The translations under genes and the position numbers were made by a program. This document shows, piece after piece, positions 1 to 9,634 of a stretch of DNA of 64,000 bases. The stretch is from assembly GCA_947172415.1 (NCBI GenBank), contig OX359198.1, positions 3,813,401 through 3,877,400 on the forward strand, read 5' to 3'. The notes under the pieces were generated by a model. It was not told where the DNA came from, made no database searches, and saw only the letters and a program-made list of their open reading frames with translations. How positions within the stretch are numbered: position 1 is the stretch's first letter; each line of letters opens with the position of its first letter. Source of the stretch: Chondrosia reniformis. Lineage: Eukaryota; Porifera; Demospongiae; Chondrillida; Chondrillidae.

Positions 1-2783
1 TCCAAGAACAAAACCACCTTTGGAATACCCAAAGGAAGTTCTGGATGAATGACAATATTCCAACCTCCAATGAAGCTCCCTCAATTGAGGTAGTAACAGA
101 CTTTTGGACTAAGATTGTAGGTACTGTTGGTAAGGTCAACAAAGACGACCCTGGGGTGAAAGAATGGCTAAAGGAAACCAACAAGAGGGTGGGTAGAACC
201 TCCTCTGAAGGTCCCGATAGCATTGATGAGACCAAACTGAGGAAACCCTTCAAAAAGGAAAAAACCTGGTCAGCCCCTGGGCCAATGGCATCTGCACGTT
301 TTGGTGGGAAGCACTCCCCTCTGCCCAGTCTGCCTTGGCAGATGTACTACGCAGGGTGGTGAGCGGAGATCTGTCAGTCCCAGACTGGCTTGCAAGGGGT
401 CGCACTCTACTCATCCCCATAAAGGGTGACCCGAAAAGTGCGGCCAACTACCAACCTATTGTGTGTCTCAACACAATGTACAAGGCTGTCACAGCATACA
501 TTGCATCAGAATTACTCACTTACACCTACACTAATGATCTTTTGCCTATGGCCCAACAATCTATGAGGAAAGGGAGGTGGGGCTGTGTGGACTGTCTACT
601 CCTGGATCAATCAATCGGTCTAGATGCCAAAATTATGGGCAAGCCACATAGTGTGGCATGGATCGATTATGAGAAGGCATATGACAGAGTCCCTCATAAG
701 TGGGTGGTGAAGGTGCTAAAAACCATCAAGTGCCCAGGTTGAATCCAGAGGTCTATAGAGCTCTTCTCCAAACACTGGGCTACTGTGCTTGCGTTTAGGA
801 CTGCGGGGAAGGTGGTTAGGAGCACCCCTTTTAAATATAACAGGGGACTCTTCCAAGGGGAATCCTTATTGCCACTCCTCTTTTGTCTGGCCATATAGCT
901 CCCATATCCCAAGTTCTTGACAGAACCAATGGATATACCCTCTGGCATAATGGGGAAAGGAACACCATGTCACACTTGTTGTACATGGATGACCTTAAGA
1001 TATATGTTGGAGGACCTGATAAACTCAGGAAAGCCATGGTATATGTGGAGAAAACCTCAAATACCATTGGCATAAGGTTTGGAGTGAGAAAGTGTGGAAC
1101 AGCTCACATGCAAAAGGGGAAACTTCTGGCTGGCTCAGATAACCCTGAACGCAGTGAAGAATCCATAAGGAGCCTTGAAAAAGGTGCTTCTTATAAGTAC
1201 CTAGGGCTAGAACAACTGTTTGAGGTAGATGATAGCAAGGTCAAAGCTTGCTTGATCAACGAATTGCGGAGGAGACTCCACAAAGTGTGGAGCTCTCACC
1301 TCAATGGTAAGAATGCTGCAGAAGCCTCTAACACGTTGTGTGCCTCTCTATTGAGATACTCTTACCCAGTTTTGAGGTGGACTCAAAGTGAACTTCCAAA
1401 ACAGGACCGAATGGAGAGAAAGATCATGAGAAAGTACCAGTGTCATCACTATAACTCTGCCATTGAGAGAGTGAACTTGCCTCACTCCCAAGGTGGTAGA
1501 GGGCTCTGTAGTTTTCCTTTGGATCACGACAGGGCTGTTGTGAATCTGGCAAGATACCTCCATACTGCCAATGGTCAACTCACAGCTGTTGTGGTTAAAT
1601 ACCAAAAGTGGCTGGAGTGCTCAAAGCAGAGGAGGACTGTCTTGAAAGAAGCCAGATTGAGACTGGGAAGCCACGGAATAGAACTAGAACCGGAAATGTG
1701 GCTGAAGACAGATCCCTCACAAAATAGTGTAAGAGAATGGAGGAGAGTGGCATGTGAGCTCAGGGAGGCTCAGACGGAAAGGTTAAAAAATAACCTAGCC
1801 GAAAGGTCTCACCGGGGCTCATACCACAGACAAGTCACAAATAGGGAGTCTTATGTGTGGCTTTCTGAGGGGAGACTCAGACCTCAAACTGAGGCTCTGA
1901 TTCTCGCAGCCCGAGATGATGTGCTGCACACTAGCTGGTACCAAAATAGGATTCTGAGGTATTCTAGCCTCCTAATGTGTACAGAATGTGGCAAGGCTAT
2001 GGAAACGGTCAAACACATACTAAACATGTGTGACCCCAAGGGATTTTCTCTCTACAAAGAGAGGCACGACCGGGCAATACTGATGGTGTCGTGAAGATTG
2101 TTGAAAGAATACGGATTCAATCAGGAAGAGCCCTGGTGCAAACTAGCAAAACCAGTCTATGAGAATAGGTCTGTCAAAATCTTGTGGGATCCTAGTATCC
2201 CTACAGATGAAGAAATGACAGAAAGAAGGCCAGACGTAGTGGTTGAGGATCGGCTATGTAAGTCCATCTTCATTATTGAGATGTCAGGTCCTACTGACAG
2301 CAACCTTAATGGAAGATGCCAGGAGAAGTTCCAAAAGTACCAGAAGCTGGCAGCTGATATGGAGAAACAATTTAGGGGCTGCGAATTAAAGTAGTCCCGA
2401 TGATAATTGGTGCTTTGGGAACAGTGGACACGCTCCTGGAAGACCTTAGGGGCATTCCAAAGCTGTCAAAAGGTGCAGTAGAAGTGATGAGAGCCATGCA
2501 GAGAACTGTTCTCTGTTTGGCTGTAAGGATATTGAGGCGACATCTATCTGTTGAGGGATTAGGGCCTGGACGATAAGTAGTCCTGTGCCAGTCCTTGCCT
2601 GTCGACCTCTGGAAAGCAGTGGTGGAGTGCTGTATGGGGGTACACCCTCCTATTATGAATGTCAACTTTGGCCCGACATGCACCTGTCTGCTGCTGCCGG
2701 AAGGAGGCAAAGCCAAGGCTTCTGGCTAAAAACCCAAAGAAGGGAAAACATAACTAACTGAGGGTTGTCCAAGCCAGATACTC

Positions 2784-2807
2784 CTTGCCTTAGTAAGCTA
2801 AGGCAAG
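2784..2807 (+). other. Perfect 10-bp stem-loop in LINE 3' UTR
   Basis: CTTGCCTTAG (2784-2793), a 4-nt loop TAAG, and CTAAGGCAAG (2798-2807) form a perfect hairpin near the 3' end of the LINE. The mirror copy lies at 12514-12537. LINE reverse transcriptases commonly recognise a 3' hairpin in their RNA; applying that role here is inference. Confidence 0.7.
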
Positions 2808-2809
2808 AA

Positions 2810-2831
2810 GTAACAAGGTTCTCCGTTAAGG
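2810..2831 (+). other. 18S-rRNA-3'-end-like stretch in LINE 3' tail
   Basis: Directly after the hairpin comes GTAACAAGGTTCTCCGT. The conserved 3' end of eukaryotic 18S rRNA contains GTAACAAGGTTTCCGT, so the two differ by a one-base insertion or substitution. The mirror copy is at 12490-12511. It may be coincidence, or a tail related to an ancestral rDNA target. It is not an rRNA gene. Confidence 0.4.
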
Positions 2832-2854
2832 CTTTTGTTTCTAAAGTAAAAAAA

Positions 2855-3078
2855 GTTGTATTTACTAGTTATATGTAATAGTTATACGGACAAGCAGTAT
2901 GACCTAGTTATATGTACTCGTTGTATATACTAGGTTTCTGTACTAGTTCTATGTACTAGTTTCATGCTAGTTGTAGGTTTTAGTTACATATACTACTTGT
3001 ATGTTCTAGTTACAAGTTGTATGGTCTAGTTGTATTTGCTAGGTGTATATACTAGGTGTTTGTATTAGTTGTATGTTC
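2855..3078 (-). repeat. 13-bp minisatellite block, reverse orientation, left arm
   Basis: About 17 degenerate units of ACTAGTTGTATGT lie between the LINE 3' end and the truncated Gypsy element. It mirrors 12247-12466. It ends abruptly at 3078, where the sequence passes into Gypsy integrase. Confidence 0.9.
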
Positions 3079-4250
3079 AATGCGTGCGAATATCTAAGAG
3101 TACGAAAGGTAGTGAGTCCATCCACTGCCCTTGGGGTAAGTGAGTCATCAGTCCTGCTTTCAGCTGTCAATGTAAAAGCTAGATCAATCCATTAGCACAA
3201 GGGTGGTAGGCGGTTGTTCGAATTCGGTGTGATCCCAGTAAGTTTATCATCTGTCCCCAAAGGGCAGACTCGAATTGAGCACATCGGTCAGTGGTGATGG
3301 TGGAGGGTACACCGAATCGTGCAATCCAACCCAAAAGAAAAGCTTGCGCTACTGTCTCTGCAGAGATGTTTGTTACAGGAATAGCTTCTGGCCAACGGGT
3401 AAAACGATCAACGCATGTCAAGAGGTAAGAATGTCCATTTACTAATGGTAGTGGTCCAACAATGTCGATATGAACATGGTCAAACCTGGCATCCGGAGTT
3501 GCAAAGGTGGATGTCAGTGTAACTGTGTGCTGACGTACTTTTGATCGTTGGCATTGAAGACAATCTTGGGCCCTTTTGCGGACATCCGTGTTGATACCAG
3601 GCCAGACGTAGCGTGCTGTTATCAGGCGTTGAGTAGCACGGATACCAGGATGGGATAAGGAATGCAAACTGTCAAAAACCTTGCAACGAAATTCAGGTGG
3701 AACATAGGGTCGGGGAACTCCAGTGGTTGTGTCACACATCAAAGTAACATCTGCTGTAGGACTGGGAACCTCCTGGAGTGTGAGGGAAGATGAGGTTTCA
3801 CGATTATGCAATGCTGTATCCTCTCTTTGGGCTTTAGCCATGGCCCTGAAATCAATGGCCGAGACTCCAGCTTCATGCAATGCATCCACCTCCAAGCGGG
3901 ACAGGGCATCAGCTGCCGTGTTGTCTACACCTTTGATATGCCAGATATCTGTGGTGAACTGTGAAATGAAGTCCAGGTGTCGTATCTGCCGAGGAGAATG
4001 CTGCTTAGTCTGGATGGAGAAAACAAAGGTAAGGGGTTTGTGGTCAGTAATCACGTGAAATGTCCTACCTTCCACAAAGTGACGAAAGTGCTTGATTGCT
4101 AAATAGATAGCTAGGAGCTCACGGTCGAAGGTGCTATACTTACTTTCAGCTGGCTGAAGTTTTCTAAAAAAATAAGCAATAGGGCTCCACACTGCTCCTA
4201 CAAGTTGTTGTAGTACAGAACCGACAGCCACATCTGATGCGTCAGGAATG
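3079..4250 (-). pseudogene. Ty3/Gypsy RNase H and integrase, left arm
   Basis: C-terminal part of a Gypsy pol. RNase H is recognised by VGSVLQQLVGAVWSPIAYF, then STFDRELLAIYLAIKHF and FHVITDHKPL. Integrase follows with an HHCC zinc domain (HSLSHPGIRATQRL, then CLQCQRS) and a catalytic core (HVHIDIVGPLP, TRWPEAIP, STITTDRCAQFES, AYHPCANGL). A TAG stop at about 3179 ends the frame just where the catalytic Glu is expected; the right-arm copy has a Glu codon there (GLVEL). The element is cut at 3079, so the rest of the integrase and the 3' LTR are missing in this arm. It is 98-99% similar by eye to 8000-9196. Confidence 0.9.
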
Positions 4251-5253
4251 AGGCAAGTGGGGCATCAGGTTGCGGATGAAATAGAAGGGTGGCCTTGGCT
4301 AGAGCCTCCTTTACCTGGTTAAAGGCAGAAACAGCCTGTTCCGTCCAAATTAGGTGTTTGTCTTCACCTTTAGACGGGACAGGTAGTAGTACATTAAGTG
4401 GTTGTAGGATCTTTGCACAGTCAGCGATGGTAAAAGTTGATCAATCCTAAAAACTGACGTAATTTGCGCTGGGTGGTGGGTTGAGGAAACTGCCGGATAA
4501 CTGTCACTTTCCCCTCTACTGGTTGAATACCATGTCTGTCCACATGATGCCCGAGGAACTCCATCGACTCTGCACCCAGGACACACTTGGAGGGGTTAAT
4601 CAGGATCCCATGCTTTCTGAGACGTGTGAAGACTATCGGAGGTGAACTTTATGGTCTTCTTTGGTGGTACTAGCAATGTGGATATCGTCAATATAGGCGT
4701 AGCTGTGAGGCAAACCACGTAGGACCTGATCAATAAAATGCTGGAAGGTCTGAGCTGCATTGCGCAAGTCAAATGGCATGCGTAGAAACTCAAACAAGCC
4801 GAATGGAGTGATGACAGCAGTCTTTGGAACATCAACGGACTCCACAGGGATTTGATGGTAAGCATGTACCAGATCTAATTTAGAGAAAATGGTGGCTCCA
4901 TGGAGGGATGCGGCAAAGTCCTGAATGTGAGGGATGGGATAGCAGTCGGGTTGCGTGATGGCGTTAAGTGCCCTATAGTCTCCACAAGGGCGCCAGTCTC
5001 CAGGTGTCTTCTTGGGGACCATGTGCAGAGGTGAAGCCCAGGAACTGGAAGAAGGCTGAATAATTCCCAATTCCAACATACGGTTGAATTCCTGACGGGC
5101 AATATGTAGGCGCTCAGGAGGCAACCGACGAGAGCGGGTACTGATTGGGGGACTCGTAGTATTAATATGATGGGTTACTCCATGCTGTAGGGGCTGTTCC
5201 TTGTGGTTGGGGCGAACTATGGATGGGAAATCAGCCAGAATGGTTGCAAACAC
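4251..5253 (-). pseudogene. Ty3/Gypsy reverse transcriptase, left arm
   Basis: RT domain of the Gypsy pol. Visible motifs are [61 protein letters not shown] and the active site [13 protein letters not shown] frameshift near 4,625 is followed by the connection region (INPSKCVLGA, FLGHHVDRHGIQP, TQRKLRQFLGLINFYH). A TGA after that and further frame changes to about 4,250 separate it from RNase H. The same breaks occur in the right arm, so they precede the duplication. Confidence 0.9.
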
Positions 5254-5303
5254 ATCCTGAGGAACTACGTCTGGTAAACTGGGGCTGGGAGATGCTTCCT
5301 GAG

Positions 5304-5687
5304 TCAGTAAACCATGTATCTGCAGGTGTGTGCGGGGGTGTCTATTAAGGCAGTGTGTTTGACATCCACCAAGAGGTTGTAATGACGAAGAACGTCAGCA
5401 CCTAATATGGCATGTTTCACATCGGCTATGACAAACATCCAACGAAAGGAGCGACCTAAACCAATGTTGAGAGTATTGGAGCAATTACCAAAAGTCATAA
5501 TGGGGGAGTGGTTGACTGCTTGTAAGGTGAGCCCTGGTTGTGGAAAGGATTGAGGGGTACCTGCAGTAAGAGATCTAGGAATAACACTCACCTCAGCTCC
5601 CATGTCCACCAGAAAATGCATACCAGTTACTTGTTCCTTAATAATGGAGAGGCGACTTGATTGTAGGCCAGTAGCGCTTGTCGCCAC
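5304..5687 (-). pseudogene. Ty3/Gypsy aspartic protease
   Basis: Retropepsin-like domain of about 127 residues between gag and RT. The active-site loop reads FLVDMGAEVSVIPRS, and ILGADVL marks the C-terminal part of the fold. Retroviral-type proteases have DTG or DSG, so DMG is an unusual and probably inactivating substitution. The domain would mature the Gag-Pol polyprotein. It occurs only in the left half; the right arm lacks it. Confidence 0.8.
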
Positions 5688-6478
5688 TAGCGACTGGCCG
5701 GCTCATTTCCCGAATAGACACAAGGTGAGTTGCACTTGCGAGCTTTTTCCCCAAACTGTCGATGATACCAACAAGTGGTAGGAGTAGAATTGGCTGGGTG
5801 TGGGCTGGGCGAGCGTCCTCTTGAGAGGGAGGGTCTGGAGCTACCCGGTGATGTGTTAAGGGAGGAGATAATCTCTCTGAGGTGTGCAACTTCCTTCCGT
5901 AGCTGGTCCACTTCCGATGAAATATGGGGGCATTAATTGCGGAGATCGTAGGCGTTGCAACTTCTACGATTTTGTCCGCCATTTGGGCAAGAGCCTCGAG
6001 GGATATAGCGTTACCTGTAGAGGCTAAACCCATCCTAACGCTATCTGGCAAGCACTGCAAGAAGAGTTCCCTAAGGAAGGAGCTATCTGGCTCTGGTCCT
6101 GCGGAGTCACCTAGGAGTTGTTGCATCCATTGCAGAAGTTGAGTGGGCCTCTGTCGCCAAGTTCCTCAGCATTTGAAGACGGCATTGTTCTGAAGCTGCT
6201 GTGCGGTGGATTAGCTGTTCCTTAAGGGCGTCATAAGGGTCTTCCCCTGGCGGTTTGAAGATAAGATCGCAAACTTCCGTAGAAAATTCGGGGGCAAGAG
6301 AGGCGACAACATAGTCGAAGTGCGTTTTCTGTGAGCTGATATTGCGGGTTGTTAATTGGGCCTCAACTTGGGCGAACGAGACTTGTGGATCAGCAGGCCA
6401 AAACGGGGCAATCTTGACGGAAACGGCAGCAAGACTCACGGCTGGTTGGTTTGACCCTTCAGGTGGCGGAGTTGCCAT
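5638..6478 (-). pseudogene. Ty3/Gypsy gag with zinc knuckle, frameshifted
   Basis: The start ATG is at 6478, about 40 bp after the primer-binding site. The N-terminal capsid-like part (6478-6107) contains KIAPFWPADPQVSFAQVEAQ, EVCDLIFKPPGEDPYDALK and LIHRTAASEQCRL. After a frameshift near 6,130 comes MQQLLGD and SSFLRELFLQCLPDSVRMGL. After another near 5,900 comes the cysteine motif CWYHRQFGEKARKCNSPC. This layout is typical of Mag/opus-like Gypsy elements in invertebrates. It is non-functional because of the frameshifts. Confidence 0.8.
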
Positions 6479-6501
6479 CGAGATCAGTAGTATCAGGTAT
6501 A

Positions 6502-6519
6502 GAACATCGGGGTCACCAA
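6502..6519 (-). other. Gypsy primer-binding site
   Basis: TTGGTGACCCCGATGTTC on the - strand directly follows the LTR end (TATCACA). TGGTGACCCCGA is complementary to a tRNA 3' end finishing in CCA, as expected for Gypsy primer-binding sites. This fixes the inner LTR edge. Confidence 0.7.
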
Positions 6520-6696
6520 TGTGATATACTCAATACAAGTTGTATATACTAGTTGTATGGAATAGTTGTATGTACGAGAAGTAGTTATATTTCCTGGTTT
6601 TAGGTGTTAGTTGAATGTACTAGTTGCATGTGCTAGTACTAGTTATACTAATTGTATGTACTAACTGTGTGTGTGACAAGTTATATTATCGTAACA
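6520..6696 (-). repeat. Gypsy 5' LTR containing 13-bp minisatellite units
   Basis: Read on the - strand, the segment starts TGTTACGATAATATAAC and ends GAGTATATCACA, with the primer-binding site next to it. Inside are about nine degenerate ACATACAACTAGT units. It matches 9459-9634 with about five differences in 177 bp. The full LTR may be longer (to about 6882), because the next 186 bp are also shared with the right-arm copy. Confidence 0.75.
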
Positions 6697-6882
6697 CTCC
6701 TTAACCGTACTCGAGTCACTTTTGGGTAAAAGATGATTATTAAGTTCTATACAATAGCATATATACATCACAGAAAGTTCTAGAAAGCTAAATTACAAAC
6801 CAACAGATGGAGCTGTAATATAAAATCATCACAGGATGTTTACTATGCATGCAGTAGTTAGTTAGTTACTATGCTACATGTT
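6697..6882 (-). repeat. Probable U3 part of the Gypsy LTR
   Basis: This block equals 9273-9458 in inverted orientation. It lies upstream of the LTR at the gag end here, and between pol and the LTR in the right arm. The simplest explanation is that it is the U3 half of a ~360-bp LTR. The alternative is the 3' internal end of a tandem element. It contains a TATATATGC-type AT stretch and a CTCGAGTACGG motif. Confidence 0.6.
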
Positions 6883-7208
6883 TACTACATGTTTCTACTC
6901 TCTTTGGGATGGTACATCCTTCGACTTTTGAGTGTTTAAAAAGGCAGTTGGTTTTTCGATTCTGGTCTGGATACCCATTTTTCTACAGCTTTTATCGATC
7001 ATCTCACTGAGTCCCTTTATATATGGAATAAAGAGTTTGTGTTTACACTCATCCTCACTCCCCTTAGTCTGCCTTCTCCTGTTGAGCAGTCTGTGAGCCT
7101 CCCGTTTAGGGTATCCATTAGCTGGAAGTATTCCTTCCAGGTGCTCCTTTTCTTTTTCCAAGCTACTGGAGTTTGGTCCACAAATCTTTTCGGCTCTGTC
7201 TTATGACT
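6883..7208 (-). pseudogene. Penelope-like element fragment (canonical type)
   Basis: On the - strand, about 6895-7175 translates to a stretch with SSSLEKEKEHLEGIL, PANGYPKREA, HKLFIPYIKGLSEMI and CRKMGIQT. This pattern is the RT thumb and linker that precedes the C-terminal GIY-YIG domain in Penelope/Poseidon-type elements. Both ends are truncated. It sits at the centre of the inverted duplication, between the Gypsy LTR and the start of the right arm at 7209. It belongs to a different lineage from the Naiad-type copy at 41.5 kb. Confidence 0.7.
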
Positions 7209-7990
7209 GAATTATTCAGCCTTCTTCCAGTTCCTGGGCTTCACCTCTGCACATGGTCCCCAAGAAGACACCTGGAGACTGGCGCCCTTGTGGAGACTAT
7301 AGGGCACTTAACGCCATCACGCAACCCGACTGCTATCCCATCCCTCACATTCAGGACTTTGCCGCATCCCTCCATGGAGCCACCATTTTCTCTAAATTAG
7401 ATCTGGTACATGCTTACCATCAAATCCCTGTGGAGTCCGTTGATGTTCCAAAGACTGCTGTCATCACTCCATTCGGCTTGTTTGAGTTTCTACGCATGCC
7501 ATTTGACTTGCGCAATGCAGCTCAGACCTTCCAGCGTTTTATTGATCAGGTCCTACGTGGTTTGCCTCACAGCTACGCCTATATTGACGATATCCACATT
7601 GCTAGTACCACCAAAGAAGACCATAAAGTTCACCTCCGATAGTCTTCACACGTCTCAGAAAGCATGGGATCCTGATTAACCCCTCCAAGTGTGTCCTGGG
7701 TGCAGAGTCGATGGAGTTCCTCGGGCATCATGTGGACAGACATGGTATTCAACCAGTAGAGGGGAAAGTGACAGTTATCCGGCAGTTTCCTCAACCCACC
7801 ACCCAGCGCAAATTACGTCAGTTTTTAGGATTGATCAACTTTTACCATCGCTGACTGTGCAAAGATCCTACAACCACTTAATGTACTACTACCTGTCCCG
7901 TCTAAAGGTGAAGACAAACACCTAATTTGGACGGAACAGGCTGTTTCTGCCTTTAACCAGGTAAAGGAGGCTCTAGCCAAGGCCACCCTT
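7209..7990 (+). pseudogene. Ty3/Gypsy reverse transcriptase fragment, right arm
   Basis: Mirror copy of the left-arm RT, starting abruptly inside the domain at 7209 (shared start GAATTATTC). Readable parts are [43 protein letters not shown] and [12 protein letters not shown] (7253-7642). After the shared frameshift come INPSKCVLGA and FLGHHVDRHGIQP, then the shared TGA after NFYHR. It lacks the N-terminal RT, protease and gag. Confidence 0.9.
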
Positions 7991-9272
7991 CTATTTCATC
8001 CGCAACCTGATGCCCCACTTGCCTCATTCCTGACGCATCAGATGTGGCTGTCGGTTCTGTACTACAACAACTTGTAGGAGCAGTGTGGAGCCCTATTGCT
8101 TATTTTTTTAGAAAACTTCAGCCAGCTGAAAGTAAGTATAGCACCTTCGACCGTGAGCTCCTAGCTATCTATTTAGCAATCAAGCACTTTCGTCACTTTG
8201 TGGAAGGTAGGACATTTCACGTGATTACTGACCACAAACCCCTTACCTTTGTTTTCTCCATCCAGACTAAGCAGCATTCTCCTCGGCAGATACGACACCT
8301 GGACTTCATTTCACAGTTCACCACAGATATCTGGCATATCAAAGGTGTAGACAACACGGCAGCTGATGCCCTGTCCCGCTTGGAGGTGGATGCATTGCAT
8401 GAAGCTGGAGTCTCGGCCATTGATTTCAGGGCCATGGCTAAAGCCCAAAGAGAGGATACAGCATTGCATAATCGTGAAACCTCATCTTCCCTCACACTCC
8501 AGGAGGTTCCCAGTCCTACAGCAGATGTTACTTTGATGTGTGACACAACCACTGGAGTTCCCCGACCCTATGTTCCACCTGAATTTCGTTGCAAGGTTTT
8601 TGACAGTTTGCATTCCTTATCCCATCCTGGTATCCGTGCTACTCAACGCCTGATAACAGCACGCTACGTCTGGCCTGGTATCAACACGGATGTCCGCCAA
8701 AGGGCCCAAGATTGTCTTCAATGCCAACGATCAAAAGTACATCAGCACACAGTTACACTGACATCCACCTTTGCAACTCCGGATGCCAGGTTTGACCATG
8801 TTCATATCGACATTGTTGGCCCACTACCATTAGTAAATGGACACTCTTACCTCTTGACATGCGTTGATCGTTTTACCCGTTGGCCAGAAGCTATTCCTGT
8901 AACAAACATCTCTGCAGAGACAGTAGCGCAAGCTTTTCTTTTGGGTTGGATTGCACGATTCGGTGTACCCTCCACCATCACCACTGACCGATGTGCTCAA
9001 TTCGAGTCTGCCCTTTGGTGACAGATGATAAACTTACTGGGATCTCACCGAATTTGAACAACCGCCTACCACCCTTGTGCTAATGGATTGGTCGAGCTTT
9101 TACATCGACAGCTGAAAGCAGGACTGATGACTCACTTACCCCAAGGGCAGTGGATGGACTCACTACCTTTAGTACTCTTAGATATTCGCACGCATTGAAG
9201 GGAGACTTGAACTGTACCATTTCAGAGTTGGTGTATGGCACCACCCTACGCTTACCAGGGGAATTTTTCATA
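7991..9272 (+). pseudogene. Ty3/Gypsy RNase H and integrase, right arm
   Basis: RNase H and integrase in one long open stretch (8044-9021), with the same motifs as the left arm. A TGA at 9019-9021 interrupts LWGQM-like sequence; the left arm has Gly there. Beyond it the frame continues through AYHPCANGLVELLHRQLKA to ELVYGTTLRLPGEFF near 9270, where the coding sequence stops and the probable U3 begins. The catalytic Glu position is retained in this copy, but the usual ER is EL. The missing C-terminal integrase implies an internal deletion. Confidence 0.85.
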
Positions 9273-9634
9273 GCATGCATGCATAGTAACTAACTAACTA
9301 CTGCATGCATAGTAAACATCCTGTGATGATTTTATATTGCTGCTGCATCTGTTGGTTTGTAATTTAGCTTTCTAGAACTTTCTGTGATATATATATGCTA
9401 TTGTATAGAACTTAATAATCATCTTTTACCCAAAAGTGACTCGAGTACGGTTAAGCAGTGTTACGATAATATAACTTGTCACACACACTGTTAGTACATA
9501 CAATTAGTATAACTAGTACTAGCACATACAACTAGTACATTCAACTAACACCTAAAACCAGGAAATATAACTACTTCTCGTAAATACAACTATTCTATAC
9601 AACTAGTATATACAACTTGTATTGAGTATACACA
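9273..9634 (+). repeat. Gypsy 3' LTR (U3 9273-9458, satellite-bearing part 9459-9634)
   Basis: The first 186 bp match 6697-6882 inverted. The next 176 bp run from TGTTACGATAATATAAC to GAGTATACACA and match 6520-6696 inverted. The last ~140 bp consist largely of degenerate ACATACAACTAGT units. The minisatellite array continues directly from the LTR end with no other sequence between. Confidence 0.7.

Larger units (their letters stand above)
1..2854 (+). pseudogene. R2-superfamily (RLE-type) LINE, 5'-cut by window edge, left arm copy
   Basis: A dead non-LTR retrotransposon encoding reverse transcriptase plus a C-terminal restriction-like endonuclease. Its role would be target-primed reverse transcription of its own RNA. 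Pieces in order: the pre-RT linker (45-300), RT fingers and palm in another frame (about 300-742, containing AWIDYEKAYDRVPHKW), a stretch after an in-frame TGA (743-897, with FQGESLLPLLFCLAI), then palm, thumb and tail (883-2094, with LLYMDDLKIY and a CCHC knuckle CTECGKAMETVKHILNMC). The endonuclease follows (2098-2576, with PDVVVEDRL, then IIEMS, then a GALGTVDTLL tail). At least four breaks are visible: frame changes near 300, 890 and 2,380, and stops at about 742 and 2092. The 2092 stop is TGA where the right-arm copy has TGG. The CDS would end with the TAA at 2574-2576. The PD-(D/E)xK-like tail and CCHC knuckle support the R2/NeSL/Hero group; the exact clade is uncertain. Confidence 0.85.

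Noticed and set aside
2372-2716. Open frame of 114 residues on the - strand (and its mirror at 12604-12948)
   Set aside because: It lies antisense to the frameshifted C-terminal endonuclease and 3' UTR of the LINE and has no motif of its own.
2810-2831. rRNA gene fragment
   Set aside because: Only about 17 bp resemble the 18S 3' end, with no flanking 18S or ITS similarity. Kept only as an observation on the LINE tail.
8217-8552. Open frame antisense to RNase H/integrase (mirror at 3723-4058)
   Set aside because: It is a shadow of the Gypsy coding frame; the sense strand has clear family motifs.
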